Shown here: piece by piece, positions 1 to 13,567 of the stretch | How the letters are laid out: every line of letters begins with the position of its first letter | Position numbering within the stretch: the first letter of the stretch is position 1 | Assembly (NCBI RefSeq): GCF_040412425.1 | Contig: NC_089762.1 | Span: 21,391,647 to 21,455,646, forward strand | Source: Macrobrachium rosenbergii | Lineage: Eukaryota > Arthropoda > Malacostraca > Decapoda > Palaemonidae | DNA length: 64,000 nt | Direction: 5' to 3' | Made by a program: the position numbers and the translations under genes | The notes under the pieces: model-generated | Told to the model about the DNA's origin: nothing | The model's database searches: none | The model's input: the letters and a program-made list of their open reading frames with translations, nothing else

Positions 1-1250
1 ATTTGGTTTTGCAAGCATCCACTGTCGGCCAAGCCTCCTGGGGCGCCAGCGCTCCCTGTCGCCACTTCTAAGCTCCCGACACCTACTCCTGTCATCGGGG
101 TTATGGATCCAGCATCCATCCTCTGCTCAGCTGCCCCCTCATACTAAGTCTCTGGCCTCGGCACAACAAGCTTCCGCAGTAGTAGACCCTTCTTTTTTGT
201 CTATACAACGACAGTTGTACAACATCTTGGCTTTAATCAAGAAAACCTCTTGCTGAATTGTCTCCCATTTCTTCAGAGGAGGAAGACGAAGTGGACCCAG
301 TTACCCCTCCTACTGGATATGTTTCGTTGCTAAGGTTTTTGTTGGCAACATTTCCAAATTTTTTCTCACCTACAGCTCTGGCTTCCCCAGTTTCAACGTA
401 TTTGATGGACAGTCAAACTAAAAACTCTAGACTCCTGGAGATGGTACTGTCTTCTTCTGTCAAGAAGGCATTACATGAAATAGAAAACTGGCTCTTGGGT
501 AAGAGAGAGTAGGGAAGAGCTTCCTTTAGTCGCCCTCCATTGAGGCTCTTGCAGAGGAGAAATTTGTCTTACGCAGCTGGAGAGGCCCCATCCCTGGGAG
601 CTTCTGTCTCCTCCCAGGGGGACCACTGATTTAATAGACTCTTTCCGGAGGTCTGCCTTCAATTTGGCTATGACCCTTTTCTCGATGTCTGAACTGGATC
701 ACTTGATCAAACACATATCTAAAGTATTTGAAGTGTTTAGCTTCTTAGATGGGCAGTAGGAGCCCTTACTCGCAAGATTAAGGATTGTCCCCTTATACCG
801 GAAGACCACTCTTTCGATTATATAGAAGTTATCCCGTGTCTCGACAAGGGTATAAGGAGACGACTCTCTGGAGCTGTCTTCCATATTTCCGATGACTATC
901 TTAAAGAAAAGGGAGCTTTGGTGTTCCTACACCACAAAAGGAGTGACTCTCTTGCAAAAGTCCTCTCTCCTCTATTCCTCTTTGGATAAGAAATACCTGT
1001 TCCCACAGGTAATGATACTACAAATTGCTTCTGACCTTCAGAAAAAATCCACTCAGGACCTTCTCGCTCAATCTGCAAGACGCCCTAGAGAAACTCCTGT
1101 GTTCACTTCTAGAACAAATTCCCCAGTTCAATCTCGGCCCTTTCATGGTAGGGGCAGGCAAAGAGGCTTTCTCAGACCTCCCACGATTGCCAGATTTGCC
1201 TCACAGACAGACAATCAAGAAGTTCTCAAAACCCCCCCCCTTGCGTAAAT
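1..1250 (+). pseudogene. DIRS-like retrotransposon gag-like region, degenerate, cut by window start
   Basis: This is the front part of a retrotransposon, open to the left of the window. Gag-like stretches can be followed through several frames: 258-512 (84 codons, acidic SEEEDE start, then a helical segment ending near KKALHEIENWL), about 640-760 (reading MSELDHLIKHI), and 1025-1248 with a basic, RG-rich tail (FHGRGRQRGF) of the kind expected for nucleic-acid binding. Stops and frame changes separate these pieces, so no intact protein can be made. The reverse transcriptase of the same element follows at 1338-2078 in the same orientation. In DIRS-type elements the first ORF encodes the structural protein that packages the RNA; that role is inferred from position and composition, because gag proteins are poorly conserved. 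The call as gag rests mainly on its place in front of the RT. Confidence 0.6.
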
Positions 1251-1337
1251 GAGAAACTCCTCCTCCGTACGCCTGTAGGAGCAAGGCTCCTCCACTTTTG
1301 GGAACATGGGCAAGCAAAAGGAGCAGAAACTTAGATT

Positions 1338-2078
1338 GTGGAAGTCTTGATGGAGGGATATTCCATCCCATTCATTCGGGAGCCTCCTTTGACCAGCACG
1401 CCTGTCATGTTGACGGCCTACACTGTAGGCTCCAAGAGGTTTTCCGCTCTCACCCAAGGAGTATCTTCCCTCCTCGAGAAAGAAGCCATCAAAGTGGTTG
1501 AGGAAACCAGCTCTGGGGTTCTACAATCGGCTGTTTGTAGTCCCCAAGGCCTCAGGAGGCTGGAGGCCAGTTCTGGATGTAAGCGCCCTGAATTTATATG
1601 TCCAGAAAACCAGATTCAAAATGGAAATGACCCAATCCATCCTAGCAGCCATTCAACAGGGGGATTGGATGATTTCAATAGACATGAGGGACGCTTACTT
1701 CCATGGCCCAGTTCATCAGGACTCGAGGAAGTTCTTAAGGTTTGTTTTCCAGAACAGGATGTATCAATTCAAAGCCCTTTGCTTCAGCCTATCCATGGCT
1801 CCCCAGGTTTTCACGCAAGTCTTAGCTCCCATAGCGAAATGGTTACATCTGATGGGGGTCAACATTTCGCTCTACCTAGACGATTGGTTCCTTCGGTCTC
1901 AATCGAAGATATGTACGGATGACCTTCAGAAGATCCTTCGTCTAGCCCAGGAATTGGGGCTTTTAATAAATTTTCAAAAGTCCCAGCTGACTCCTTCTCA
2001 GGAGATAGCATATTTGGGGATGAGGATAAACTCTCTGACTTTTGGGGTTTTCCCCTCCCCCCAAAGCATTCAACTGTC
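1338..2078 (+). pseudogene. DIRS-like reverse transcriptase, frameshifted and 3'-truncated
   Basis: This is an RNA-dependent DNA polymerase fragment. The finger region starts in one frame at about 1338-1515 (GVSSLLEKEAIKVVEE) and continues in a second frame from about 1498 to 2078, so a frameshift near 1515 breaks it. Visible motifs in order are GWRPVLDVSALN, then WMISIDMRDAYFH (first catalytic Asp), QFKALCFSLSMAPQVF, and SLYLDDWF (the catalytic Asp pair). YLDDW with a following Trp is typical of the DIRS/PAT group of tyrosine-recombinase retrotransposons. Similarity ends after IAYLGMRINS at about 2030-2078; RNase H and recombinase are absent, and the sequence becomes AT-rich intron. The palm motifs are present, unlike in the second DIRS copy at 60-64 kb, and the two differ enough to be separate lineages. 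The element ends about 330 bp before a host exon. Confidence 0.88.
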
Positions 2079-2408
2079 TATTAAATTGAGGTACTATTTT
2101 ATTGTTATTTTGGAATATGGCATTTACATAAACCATGGTTTTGAAGCCCAAAATTGATTATTTACCGTGAATAATTTATTTGTAAACTCTACAAATTTTA
2201 TTATTAAAAGACAAACCTTTCTGGCCAGCCCAATGAGCATTGGGTGTTCTAACTCAGTAGTTGGTTGAACTATTTAATGACAACAGTAGTTTCTTGGAGC
2301 TAGATGTTATATTGTTGCCTCAAATTCTGTTTTATATATACAGTAATGATTATTTGTACAGAGATTACTCTCTGACTTAAGATTATAGTGTGATCGTTTT
2401 GTTTGCAG

Positions 2409-2459
2409 GTTACTCATATGGACAAGGTCGACAATGGAATAGGGGTAGAGGGGAGAAAG
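2409..2459 (+). CDS. Internal host exon (51 nt), Tyr/Gly/Arg-rich
   Basis: A 51-nt exon is flanked by a T-rich tract ending in TTTGTTTGCAG and by the donor GTAAGC. Both borders are in phase 1. Translated with a G from the previous exon, it gives GYSYGQGRQWNRGRGEK, an RGG/YG-type low-complexity stretch common in RNA-binding proteins. It splices in frame to the exon at 45483-45659, whose 5' phase also needs one leading base; the joined codon is GAA. I do not recognise the gene. Upstream exons must lie before this window or in sequence I could not identify. The claim rests on the splice sites, the matching phase and amino-acid composition in keeping with the later exon. A 17-codon exon could still be a chance find. 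Confidence 0.6.
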
Positions 2460-3480
2460 GTAAGCACTTGTATTTTCTTAATGAAATCTTCTTGTTTTAC
2501 ACACTAATTTTCCCCACTTAGGTGTGGTTGGAATAAATGAGAAGCAAGGTAATGACTGAAAGTCATCTTGCTGTAAACAATATGCATGTTTGATTGTATA
2601 AGATTTATGAATTTTTAACAAGTTTGATAAGTACAGTAGTTACCTTAAGCAAACTACAGTAGTAAACAGGCTTTTACTTTCAGTCAGAAACTTGCTTTTA
2701 TTGGAATTATGGAAGTTTTATTTTCAAAATGTGTGTCAGAGATACAGATTGGAAGTACTTATGCATGAACAACTCTTGTATTGATTTCGTAGAGAGGCAG
2801 CACAGCTACATAATTTCTGTGTATTATATTTAAAAAAGTAATATCTTTGAAATAAAGTAAAAGTCAACAATTTCAAGTAGTGTGCAGATTCATATTATTT
2901 TGAAACATCTTCACAAGGCTTTGATAGTACAGATATTTTCTTAATTTTGTTTTAATTTATGGAAGTATAAAATCACATTCAGATTTCTCTTTGAAAACTG
3001 GAAACAATTGGTGTGACAGAACTTTTACTCAAAGGCAAAATTGATTGCTTTATTTTTTGTAGGTGTTTTGATCTAAAGTGGGTGGAGTCTTTGAAACATG
3101 AAATATCTTTATTCTTTATTTGTTACTGTAATGACGTGGAAAAGTTCCTTAAGTATTCATGCTTTTCAGTGAATATTAGCACTAAAGAAATGGAGAAATA
3201 TCATTGCGTTACAGTAAATATTTGCTATTTAACATACACATTTTTGGGGAGCTATACTTAATTAAATTTTCGAAGTATTTAATGTTACTATGGCTAGTTT
3301 TATGCTAAAATATTGATAGTCACTGTACTGTTTTGTTTAAGGGTATTATTTTATTTTGGTACTTCTAAAATATTCTGCTTTTTCATTGACATGAAATTCA
3401 AAATATCAGTTTTTGCAATGATGATTGATTATGAGGAAAACTTGTATTCGGTTTGTGCTGCCTTTCTTGAATAATATGTA

Positions 3481-4705
3481 CCGTATATACTCGCGTATCA
3501 TGCAACTTTTGAAGACCTAATTTTGAAGCTAATTTTAAGGGGGTCGCATCATACATGAGATATAAAATTAGCATATGTAATATTCGGTTATAGTATCATA
3601 TTATAAAATACAAACATAGTGAATATGTATCTTTTCCATGGATATTTTAAAATGTTATGCCTTACTTCAATGTATCCAATATTATTGTATGTATTCTCAT
3701 ACTACTATTGTATTATAAAATACGAACAAAGCGATCAATGTTTTGTTTTGGAAATCAGCTAAGGGTGATTTTGAGGTAAGTTTATTTTGCCGCGTTTAAC
3801 TCAATTCAGAGTGATTTTCTTGCTTCTAGTTAGAGTAAGTGAATCTCTAGGTAGTGTATTTATATGGGTCAAGGTTATTCTTTGTTATAAGAAGTGTTTT
3901 TAAGTCAAAACATGACTTAAGTACCTCTTGTTGTTAACTGAATTTAGTTATTTTTTCATTAATAGATGGCATTAGGGGCATGTTTTTTGTCCAAAAAATA
4001 AAAAAATTCATTCACTATTTTCACTTCATCATAATATGAGTTTTACATATTTATTTTTTATCAGCGTGAAAACAACAGTAAAATGTGTTCTTTCATGCCC
4101 AATAGTTTTGATTAAAATACTTTTATCTCCAATTTTATTTACGGTCGAGTATGATGGCTTGTCAAAGTTTATGATAGTTTCATCCATGTTGATGGTGCAC
4201 GATAATGTATGGTCATGAGCAGCTTGAACATTCTTTTCTCAGCTACAGCTACAACTATTAGCTTAAATTTAGCAATATATTTCCTTGCCCATCTTTTCTC
4301 CATAGCGAATAAGAGTATAATGTAAAAATATATCAGTTCTTTTCTGCTTAACATCATTTGTAACATAACTACAGTAATTGTTTAATATCGTACGATGGTT
4401 GAAATGCAAGCAATACAGGTGTTGTTATCTGATTCTGTTGTTCATAGCAAAACAACTGTTTCTCGTTCAGTTGTCCAGCTGTGTTTACGCAACAAGTAGT
4501 ATAACATTACTAACAATACTTTTACAATTGTCTTTTACTTTTTTAACTTATTTAACTAGAAGATGGGATAGATAAAGAGATGGAGGAAAAGAGGTTAGTC
4601 TATTGTAATTTGGTTTCAAAAAAGGAATTCGCATGATACACGAGATACATGATAAAATCATTTTTAGGATGAAAATTTGGGGGTCATGTGTTACAGTATA
4701 TACAG
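3481..4705. mobile_element. TA-flanked MITE, mariner-type
   Basis: The left end reads TA then CCGTATATACTCGCG and continues TATCATGCAACTTTTG. The right end runs ...GGGTCATGTGTTACAGTATA and TACAGTA, an imperfect inverted match flanked by TA. Near the right end GCATGATACACGAGATACAT mirrors the left CGCATCATACATGAGAT. The interior is AT-rich with no transposase reading frame, so it would be non-autonomous. The TA duplication suggests the Tc1/mariner superfamily. Confidence 0.5.
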
Positions 4706-4747
4706 TATATATAAGTATATCCATAAACAAACATCCATAAAAATAAA

Positions 4748-4749
<2 letters not shown>

Positions 4750-4835
<86 letters not shown>
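4750..4835. repeat. (TA)n microsatellite
   Basis: About 43 uninterrupted TA units just outside the right end of the MITE at 3481-4705. Confidence 0.97.
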
Positions 4836-4837
<2 letters not shown>

Positions 4838-6174
4838 TTTTAATTGAGTCTTTAAGAATCAGCAAGCATGCATTTTTCTAGAATATTGATCCATTAATAA
4901 AAATTTCTAAAGTGCATAATGGAAGTGGTCAGAAGTGTGATGAGATTGAAGTGCTTGAATGAATGGGTAAGTGGTTACTAATTAGGTTTTGGTTTAAAAG
5001 CCAGGAATTCACCAGTTTGCTTTCCTAATTGCATTTGTAATGTGCAGTATAGTGTGTCATATAGGAAAAAGTATCAGATCTAAAAGTGATTCATAGTTTC
5101 ATAATAAGTGCATGGTTACTCCTCATTTGAATATAACATCGTACCTCACATAGGACATAATTTTGAAATATAATAACTGCATTTGGAGATTAAGTTTTGT
5201 TACTCCCCTCAGAGTTTTATAAGGAAAGGCTTTAGGTAAATGTTAGTAAGTCACTCTCAAGGTCAATTGTCATTTCTGCATAAACAGTGAAGTTGCATAA
5301 AAAAGCATTGCATAGGAAAAATATGTACTCAGTTTGCTAATAGAGTTGAACACAGTATATTGTAGTTACTTACATAGATTCTGTTGTTCTATATAATTGG
5401 AAAATACAAGAATTGGTGCTCTTCTTGTAATGTGGTAATCTTGAATGGTTATTATATTTGTGAATGTAATTAAGTTTAAATAGAGTGGAAATTATATTTG
5501 TTCCGATATGAATACTCCCTACACCTTCATATATAAGTGATTCCCATGCGCTTCGTGTGTCTCCGCTGACCGTAGACTCATTTTACTGAAAACCACTAGC
5601 TTCATGTGTCCTCATCTGGCCTGGTCCAAACCTACCCGAGCTTCCTCAGTTGTTTCCCAGCCAACTGTGTGATGACGTATTTTGTCTTTATATATTTTTT
5701 GGAACATTGGTTGAAGGGTTATCCAACAATTATCAGTTATTTGGTTGTCTTTTATAGTTTCTGGTGTGGGTTGATTATGGTCTTTAATAAAAGAGTATTT
5801 TTTAATTACATCACATATCTAGATTACTAAGTGCGTTGGGTAGCTTCACTTTGGTTTCCAGCTGCCTCCCTTTTTTACCTTGTACTTTTTATGTTCTCAT
5901 CTCTTTCTCCCATTTCTTCTGTCTAACATCTTGAACTTTTGTCCTCCAAATGTCCGGTCATCTGGATCCTTTGTGGGTGATTCATAAAATTCCATATGTT
6001 CTGTGTGGACTCAGAAATGTGAGGCTTGTAAAATTTGAATACTGCACCTGGCTTAACAAGGAGAGAGAAAGTTTTATTGCAAGGCTCTGTGTCAAGCCCT
6101 GGGTCTGATGGTGGTGAACAAATGCCCTTAAGGTATATACGAGTAGTATTCCTGGGACACCTAGGACATAGAGT

Positions 6175-6271
6175 ACTTGGTGGTTATATTAACTACGTGG
6201 ATGAAACTTCACTTTGTCCAAAGGACTTGGTGGTTATATTAGCTACATGGATAAAACTTCACTTTGTTCCA
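6175..6271. repeat. 50-bp direct tandem duplication
   Basis: Two neighbouring copies of a 50-bp unit start with ACTTGGTGGTTATATTA at 6175 and 6225 and differ at a few positions (CTACGTGGATGA versus CTACATGGATAA). Confidence 0.85.
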
Positions 6272-7741
6272 ATATGTATTCACTTTTTTTTTTTTTTTAA
6301 CACCTCCAACCCAGACTGATGACAAACCATGCCTAAAAAAATAGCTTTTCATGCTAGGAAAGTTCTCTCCCCTTCTCAAGGTTCCATATCAAATTCCCTC
6401 CTAAATACAGGTGCCCTGATTGTTAGGGGGAAAGCTGTAATACATGTCAGACTGCCCATTTCTTAAATGGCGTCAGACCTGGGCACTTGCTTTTTGCCCA
6501 ACTAAGAGCTAGTGCTCGTAATTTCTTATTTGATTATTACTTCTTCATGTAGTTCATTATTACTCCATGATTGTTCAGAAACAGTCCATTGGTGGTATTT
6601 CTACTGCCAGCAATTTTGGCTTGTAACTTGAAGCAGCAATGAGTATTGTGGAGAATATAACAAAAATCCAGAGGGTACAAACTTGGGAGGGAAAAAGATG
6701 TGAAAAATATCTTTTTGAGAAATTTATTTTTGAGAAAGGGTCATGGTAAGGAACACAGTTGAAAAAGTAGTTTCAGGAGGAAAAAATAAAGTAGCAAACT
6801 TCAGTCTACCTAGCTCTTCATGATGCAAATGTCATGAAGAGGTAAAAAAAAAATTTGTTGTAAAATCCCTCATGTACAGTAAGTTCCAAAAGTGAAGCTA
6901 CAAATTTCAGAGGATTTTGTTTGAAATTCAACTGGCAACTACAACACGTAGCTGAAAAACTTATTTAATTTCTACATTGAAAGTTCTGTCAACTAAAATA
7001 AAGCTAACATATGATGCTCAAATATCAAATCTGTGATATTTTTAACAATCATAAGAAAAAATTATGGTAATAGTAATTATTTCAAAGTATAGTAATTACT
7101 TCAAACTATAGAAACTAAACAATTTGACATTTTCGTTCAACACAGGATTACCAACATTACCTTTGTATATTTCGAGCAATGTGGAAACAAATATTTAATA
7201 TCATAGTGTATTATCAATTATTTTAGTGAAGATGCATAAAACCATGCAAGTATCAATAGAATATAAAGGGAAAATCTCCGTAACATTAAACATAATCAAG
7301 CATGAATGCACCTAGATTCAAAAGAGAAGTTGGGTGTGGTTGGTAGTTCTGATTTTAGCTTCTAGGACCCGACCATTCTGACTCTACTTCAGCTTTGGCT
7401 TTGGTTTTGACCCACGACACAAACGTAACATTATCTACCCAACCTATGAATCACCAGCCGTGTCCTACCAGGGTTGGGTTGTGGGTGGGGGGGGGACTTT
7501 TCCCCAATATCCCCATCGCCAGCCAGTAATATTGAATAAACAGGTAAATCAGTTCCCTTCTTCATTATGTTTGCAATAACTGACAGAAAGTAACCAATAT
7601 TGAAAGGGTAAACTTGATTGCAAACAGGTTTTCCGTTACAAATACAGAGGGCTTCTCCAAATAATAATAAAAGTGTTCCCAAATCATTCAAGTCTAAGAT
7701 CCACCAAGGTTGACCGAAAACAACTGAAAATTCATCTATCT

Positions 7742-8080
7742 GACTTCCTCACTTCCTCTGCCTTGGCTTAGGCCTAGACTTCCTCACTTCCCCGGACTTG
7801 ACTTTGGTGCAGACTTCCTCACTTCCCCTGACTTGACTTAAGCCTAGACTTCCTTACTTCCCCTGGCTTGGCTTAGCTCTAGACTTCCTCACTTTCCCTG
7901 CCTTGGCTTAGGCCTAGACTTAGTCATTTCCCCTGACTTGGCTTAAGCCTAGACTTCCTCACTTCCCCTGGCTTGACTTGGGCCTAGACTTCCTCACTTT
8001 CCTGACTTGACTTAGACCTAGACTTCCTCACTTCCCCTGACTTAACTTAGGCCTAGACTTCCTCATTTCCCCTGACTTGA
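7742..8080. repeat. 35-bp minisatellite, ~9.7 copies
   Basis: Degenerate head-to-tail units of about 35 bp with consensus GACTTCCTCACTTCCCCTGA followed by CTTGACTTAGGCCTA. Units differ by point changes and occasional 1-2 base indels. One strand is strongly C/T-biased. It lies in the large intron with no gene nearby. Confidence 0.92.
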
Positions 8081-11000
8081 TAATGAAACCTAATTAATTG
8101 AAAATCACGTTTACAACCATCTAGATATCCAAACAACTCAATTTATTAAATAACAAGCAGGAAAATATATTTCCTTGATTATTGAAATAGGCCTAACCAT
8201 GTAGCCAATGCTAAACGTGCATATAACTTGATTTCTTTTTTTTTTTCTTTCTTTCTTTTTTTCCACACCAACTTGTGTCTTACTTATATTTCATTCAATC
8301 AGATGCTAAACTTCTTTGTGCTTTATCAAAAGAAATCATAATAACTTTCAATATGACACTTTAAAAGTAGAAAGTTAATTTACAAATCACATTAAGCCAA
8401 TGCTTATGCACTCGGTTCTTGGTGCCACTCAGTGGTGAATACTCGATATCACACATTGAGAGCTGCAGATGTTTCTACGGGGAAATTCTTTTTTTCTTTC
8501 TTTTAATAAACAATTATCGAACTAACATTGATCATTCACTGGGGAAATACCTTCTGTGGCTCTACAGTTAATCACTGATACTTATTATCTAATAAAGAGG
8601 ATGACAGTAATTGGAATAGCTGGCAACCCCACGAGTTTCTAAAGTAGTACAATCAATTTTGAAATTTGTAGATTCAGTTTTGGAACTTACTATACAATGT
8701 GCCAATATAACAGCAAGACTCATTTCATTAAATGGTCCTGAAGCAGTGTAACTTCTCTATAGATAGGCAATCAGCATATCCCTCAAGTCAAGTTTTGAGG
8801 AACTGTAGCAGATCCCTCTAAACTAGCTGGTGGATCTGCATTAGATCCAACATGCTCATTGGAAGGATTTTAAGCAGCTCTTTCAAATCCCTGAAGGATA
8901 TTGAGCACGTCCATCTCACCCCCATAAATGTGGTGTGTCTGTCCCCATGAGACAAGCATGCATAGCTGAATGAACCAATAATTGAGGCCAGCTCAGTGCA
9001 CCCCTAATGCCCACTTTATCTAAGGCCTTCATGCAAGTCCATGAATCATCAAATAAAAATACTACGACCCAAGGAGACTATGAAAAAAAAGCCTAAGTCA
9101 CTGTTTTTCTGGAAAGCATCTAGATAAGTGCCTTTCCAGAAATGAAAGAATAATTTTTTCAAGAATGCCATTGTCAAGGACTTGAATCAAATGCAAAGAT
9201 TTAGTATTAGTAATTCATGAACTGTTCCCTGTACTAGTCTGTATGTAGGAAATTATGATGCCTTGGTATACCCCATACCCAAGGAAGTATGTACTGTAGT
9301 TATAGATTATACAATGCCTTACAGTGCGCTAGTAGAAGGGCAAGATGGGAGCCTTGTTTATGCCCATCATGGCATTCCTCAGGTACCTTTTAGTTTAGCT
9401 ACGCAGTATCGATTGAATCTTCATGAAGGAACAGTGTTCGCTGTATCTTCCTCCTCGTAATTAAGAGGCTTATGAGTTAATAATTGAATTAATTCAACTT
9501 CCTTAACAATACCTACTCCTGGGAGATATGAACATCATGCACCTACTATGAGGTGATGTTCTATCTAGTGTTAAAGGTGATGAGTTGTAGGGCTTCTTGA
9601 ATTGAGAACTAACTCACTCTGATACTCAGACAGGTACATATTTACTGGCCTCTCTTTATCAAGTCCTAAGTCTGTATTTGACTTCGGCTACATAACTGGA
9701 AGCCTGAATGGCATAATTATGGTGTCTGCAACATCAGATTTTGTATGTAATATCAGAAAGGCACTAACAAGATTAAAAAGGCATACTACAGCAGTAAATA
9801 GATCAATTGTATAAAAACAGCACTCACTGTCATAGTCATATAAAGTGTCTCAGTGTCATTAGTGGTCATCTTCTGTTTTCTCCATAAACTGAAGAATCCC
9901 ACCGTCAGCAGTGTGGAGGAAACTTTGAAAAGTAGATGGAGAATTTTCAGTGAGGCCCCTCCAGTTTTCATTTCAGTGCCTTTGACCCATCAAGTACTCG
10001 AGCATTACTTAGTTATCCACTCGTGGCATATTTTGTCATGTTTCACCTTTTTTATTAGGCAAGTTGATACATTAACATAGAGTACAGTACAGTACAGTAT
10101 TTTACCTGTTCTGGTAGTACAAGCATGTGTAAATAGAAAGTAGAAATACTGTATTAATATATTTTGCTAAGAATACTAAGGGGTAGATTTGAGCTTATCT
10201 TTTATTTTTCTTCTTGTATTTTTCTCTTAGTTATGCAACCTGCAATACAACATAAATTATCTCTGTACTTGTGTTGATGATTTACAGTTTAATCATGATT
10301 ATGTAATATACTGTACTGTACATTAAAATAACACGGTACTGTATGTGTAGAATTGTAGATAGAAAAGTATTGAAATTACTCATGCACTGAGAGAGCGAGT
10401 CAGCCTTCACTTACTTTTTTCTTGGTTACAAATAAGAAAAATTTGGTACTATTTTAATTTGTTTAGAATTTTTTTGTTGCATCAATTTCCATATATATAT
10501 ATATTGAAAAAGGAGGTGTGTTCCAATATTAAAATAATATTTTTATACGGGGTTGGATATCATCTATGATTTCATGTGTCGTATCAGGGGCTTGGAACCA
10601 ATTTGAGGAAGGTGAAGAGGGATGCTTGTATGTTAACTCCCTGCAACCTCATGTTGTTTTTCCTCTTTCCTGATTTTCATTATTATCCCAAACTTTTCCT
10701 TTTCCCCATCTACTTTGTAGAGGTTGATTCTGTTCCTCCTAATTCGTCATTGATGTGAATAGTAATGTTCTGTTTTTTATGTTCTGTGATTTGCTTATAA
10801 TTGTAATGATAATGAGAAATTGATAGAAATTGTCTGAATGAAAAAGGGAAAAAATGGTAAGGAAAAGTAACAAGAATTTTTATTAATATATTCCATGACT
10901 GGTATACGTAGCCATCTCTTTTCAGCAATATTTTATAGATTTGCTCTGTATGGGATCATGACACATGATACTGCACATCTCTAGAAAAAGTGCATTTTGG

Positions 11001-13567
11001 AGACATATCACCTTGAAATCTTTGAAGTGCACATGGCATATCATTTCCGATATGGGACTTCTTTTTGCAAAGTTTGTTACACACTTCATATGTAAAAATG
11101 ATCATTTTACAAGTTGGTGAATTTAATGGAAATATCAACAAATGAAGACTTGATTTAAGGAAATTACAGTATGATGAAATCTGGATGAATGAGTGATTGA
11201 ATCAGGGTGTTAGGTATTGTTTATATGCTGTAGCAGGTTTTATCATCTTCCGGCTTTATTATGGAATGTTTTGTGTTTGTATTATTTTATATGTGAATAT
11301 ATTGTGGTTTTATATACTGTGATGCCTCTTCAACAAAATAGTTACATGATTTCCTCCTATCATATAGCAAATGATTTATGATTATGGTAGATAACAACCA
11401 ACATTTTTTGCAAGGTTTGCTGGATATAAATTCAACGAAAGGCTGTGGCAGAAACTTATCTTTTGTAGAATTTTAGATTATTTCATCTTGGTGTAAGCTT
11501 ATTTGAGAGGTATTATTTTGTCTTATTCTTTTGATATAACTGTTACCTTTTACTGTTCCCTCAGCTCTTCCCATGTAAGCATTCAACTTTGATAACATTA
11601 TCTTGGCTCACTTCTTATATAAGGATAGGTTTTGTACAAGACTAAAAGTTACACGTTAATAATAGTAACCTGGTTATATGCTTCATGTTCATTTACACTG
11701 TTTTGCCAAGAGCCTTATCAGGATTTATTAATAAAATTCATGTTCATTTCCTTAGCTTACAATATTTTACTTATCTTGCTATATGAAAGGAATTGGCGTG
11801 TACCATGATATCTTTCGTTGGCCATGGTATATTGAATGCACCGCAGTTTATTATTTTTATAAAGGTTTAGAGTACATTTTGAGACTTCTCATGCTTAACA
11901 ACTGACTGACTTCTTATTAATTTATTTATATATAATCTTTGGGTTTCTTAATATATCATTGTCCTATGAAAATATACATGATTTATAACCTGTTCCCATT
12001 AGTAACTGGACATTGCATATGTAGTCATGTAATAAAATCTAATAAAATTTTACTTTTTACTGTAGAAATTCATTTTACCAAGCAGGAAATCCCCAAAAGA
12101 CAAAAGTACTGGAGAGTTCACAGGTTCCATGATATGAAAATATTATTGTACTGCTACTGATAATTATGAATTGTTCATTCACACGTGAAAAGTGTTTGTG
12201 TATGATTTATTTAAGTCTGTTTAGGTTTAGCAAATTTCAGTTGTTTAATCGTATTGAATAATTACATAGGATTTTAATTGTATTCATCCTTAGACTATTA
12301 TGAACACTGCTGTGGATTAAAGAATGGAGTCTCTTGCTCATCAGTGTTAGCCTCTTACGTTTGTAGTATAGCTGTTTGTAGGGTACATTATTACTAGAGT
12401 TTAATACTTTGATTTGTCAAGATGAATTTTCACGTAGAACTGTGAAGATAGTTAAATTCTAAGCTGCTATGTTCTTATTATTATTAGCAGGCTCTGAAGA
12501 GTTGACATGCTGTCCAACTCGGCCCAGCATGCTAATTTTAAGATTTTAAATAGGTTAAGTTTGCCAGCGCAAGGGGAAGTCTTACTGTTTGTTTGAATAG
12601 GATGAAAGTTTATATCTCAGCAGTGTGCCAAGATTTGAGATTTTTTGTTGTCACTTCTGAGTTGGCTATTTTCATATTTAAAAAAATACCCCTTTGGTAT
12701 AGTGTCAGTTCCAGCCATTTTTATGGTTTGCTTATGTTTGAGGTATATATTTTTATATTACCTCTGTCTTCAGGTACTAAGAGACAGTGATTTTGGACAA
12801 TAATTGTAATCATCTTTGTTCCAAGGATTACAGAGGACATTTATTATTTTAGTGAAAATTTATTCCTTTGGAAGACTTGGATGATGATGGTATAGGACTC
12901 ATCTACAATACAATCCTTGGTTGTTAGTTTTGTGGTATATTTGCACTTTTTGAAGATGTCGTTCAGTCAGATCTAGATAGCATTACTGTATCTATTTCAT
13001 CACAAACCCATCAATCATCATATGTTGAATATTTGTGTTTGAATGTTCCTAGATTCACAATCCCCTTTTATCAGACAGAAGAGTATTGTGTTACCACAAG
13101 TGCCATCTGGATTTTTAGGAATGTTTCAGTCCCCTTCCTCACTTTTTGGAAACTTCTGATGCTGTTGACAGCTCTGTTCACTGTTTACTAGGTTCTTACT
13201 TTGCAGAAGGCTTGATATTCCATCATTTACCATGAGTTGGTTTCAATTTTTCCTCATAAGATCTATTTAAGTTCATTTCACTTCAGTGCCTAGTATATAA
13301 TATTGATATGTAATCTTCACTTACGAGACACACATTAGTTTCCGGGATCGCCTTTGTATCAGTGGCTTTATAAAATGCATCAGTCTGTGAGTAATTAACA
13401 TTTTATTCATCCTTAGAATTTAGCTCTTTTGTACTGTTTGCCCCATAACAGTCTGTGTTTTTAGTGTCTTGTGCGTAGTTTTATATTTTTTCATCATATG
13501 GTACTGTTTTTTTTTTTTTTTAGTTATATGAGCAAGTAGTCATTATTATGTAGGTATATGTTATATA

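Noticed and set aside
4548..4865. Open frame with a long Tyr-Ile repeat on the minus strand (also at 17728-17937, 45714-45948, 51014-51208, 55485-55834, 59216-59437)
   Set aside because: Translated (TA)n, (CA)n or (GT)n microsatellites, not genes.
9263..9460. 65-codon plus-strand open frame (MVYPIPKEVCTVVIDYTMPY start)
   Set aside because: No motif, no splice context and ordinary length for AT-rich intron; cannot be supported as a gene.
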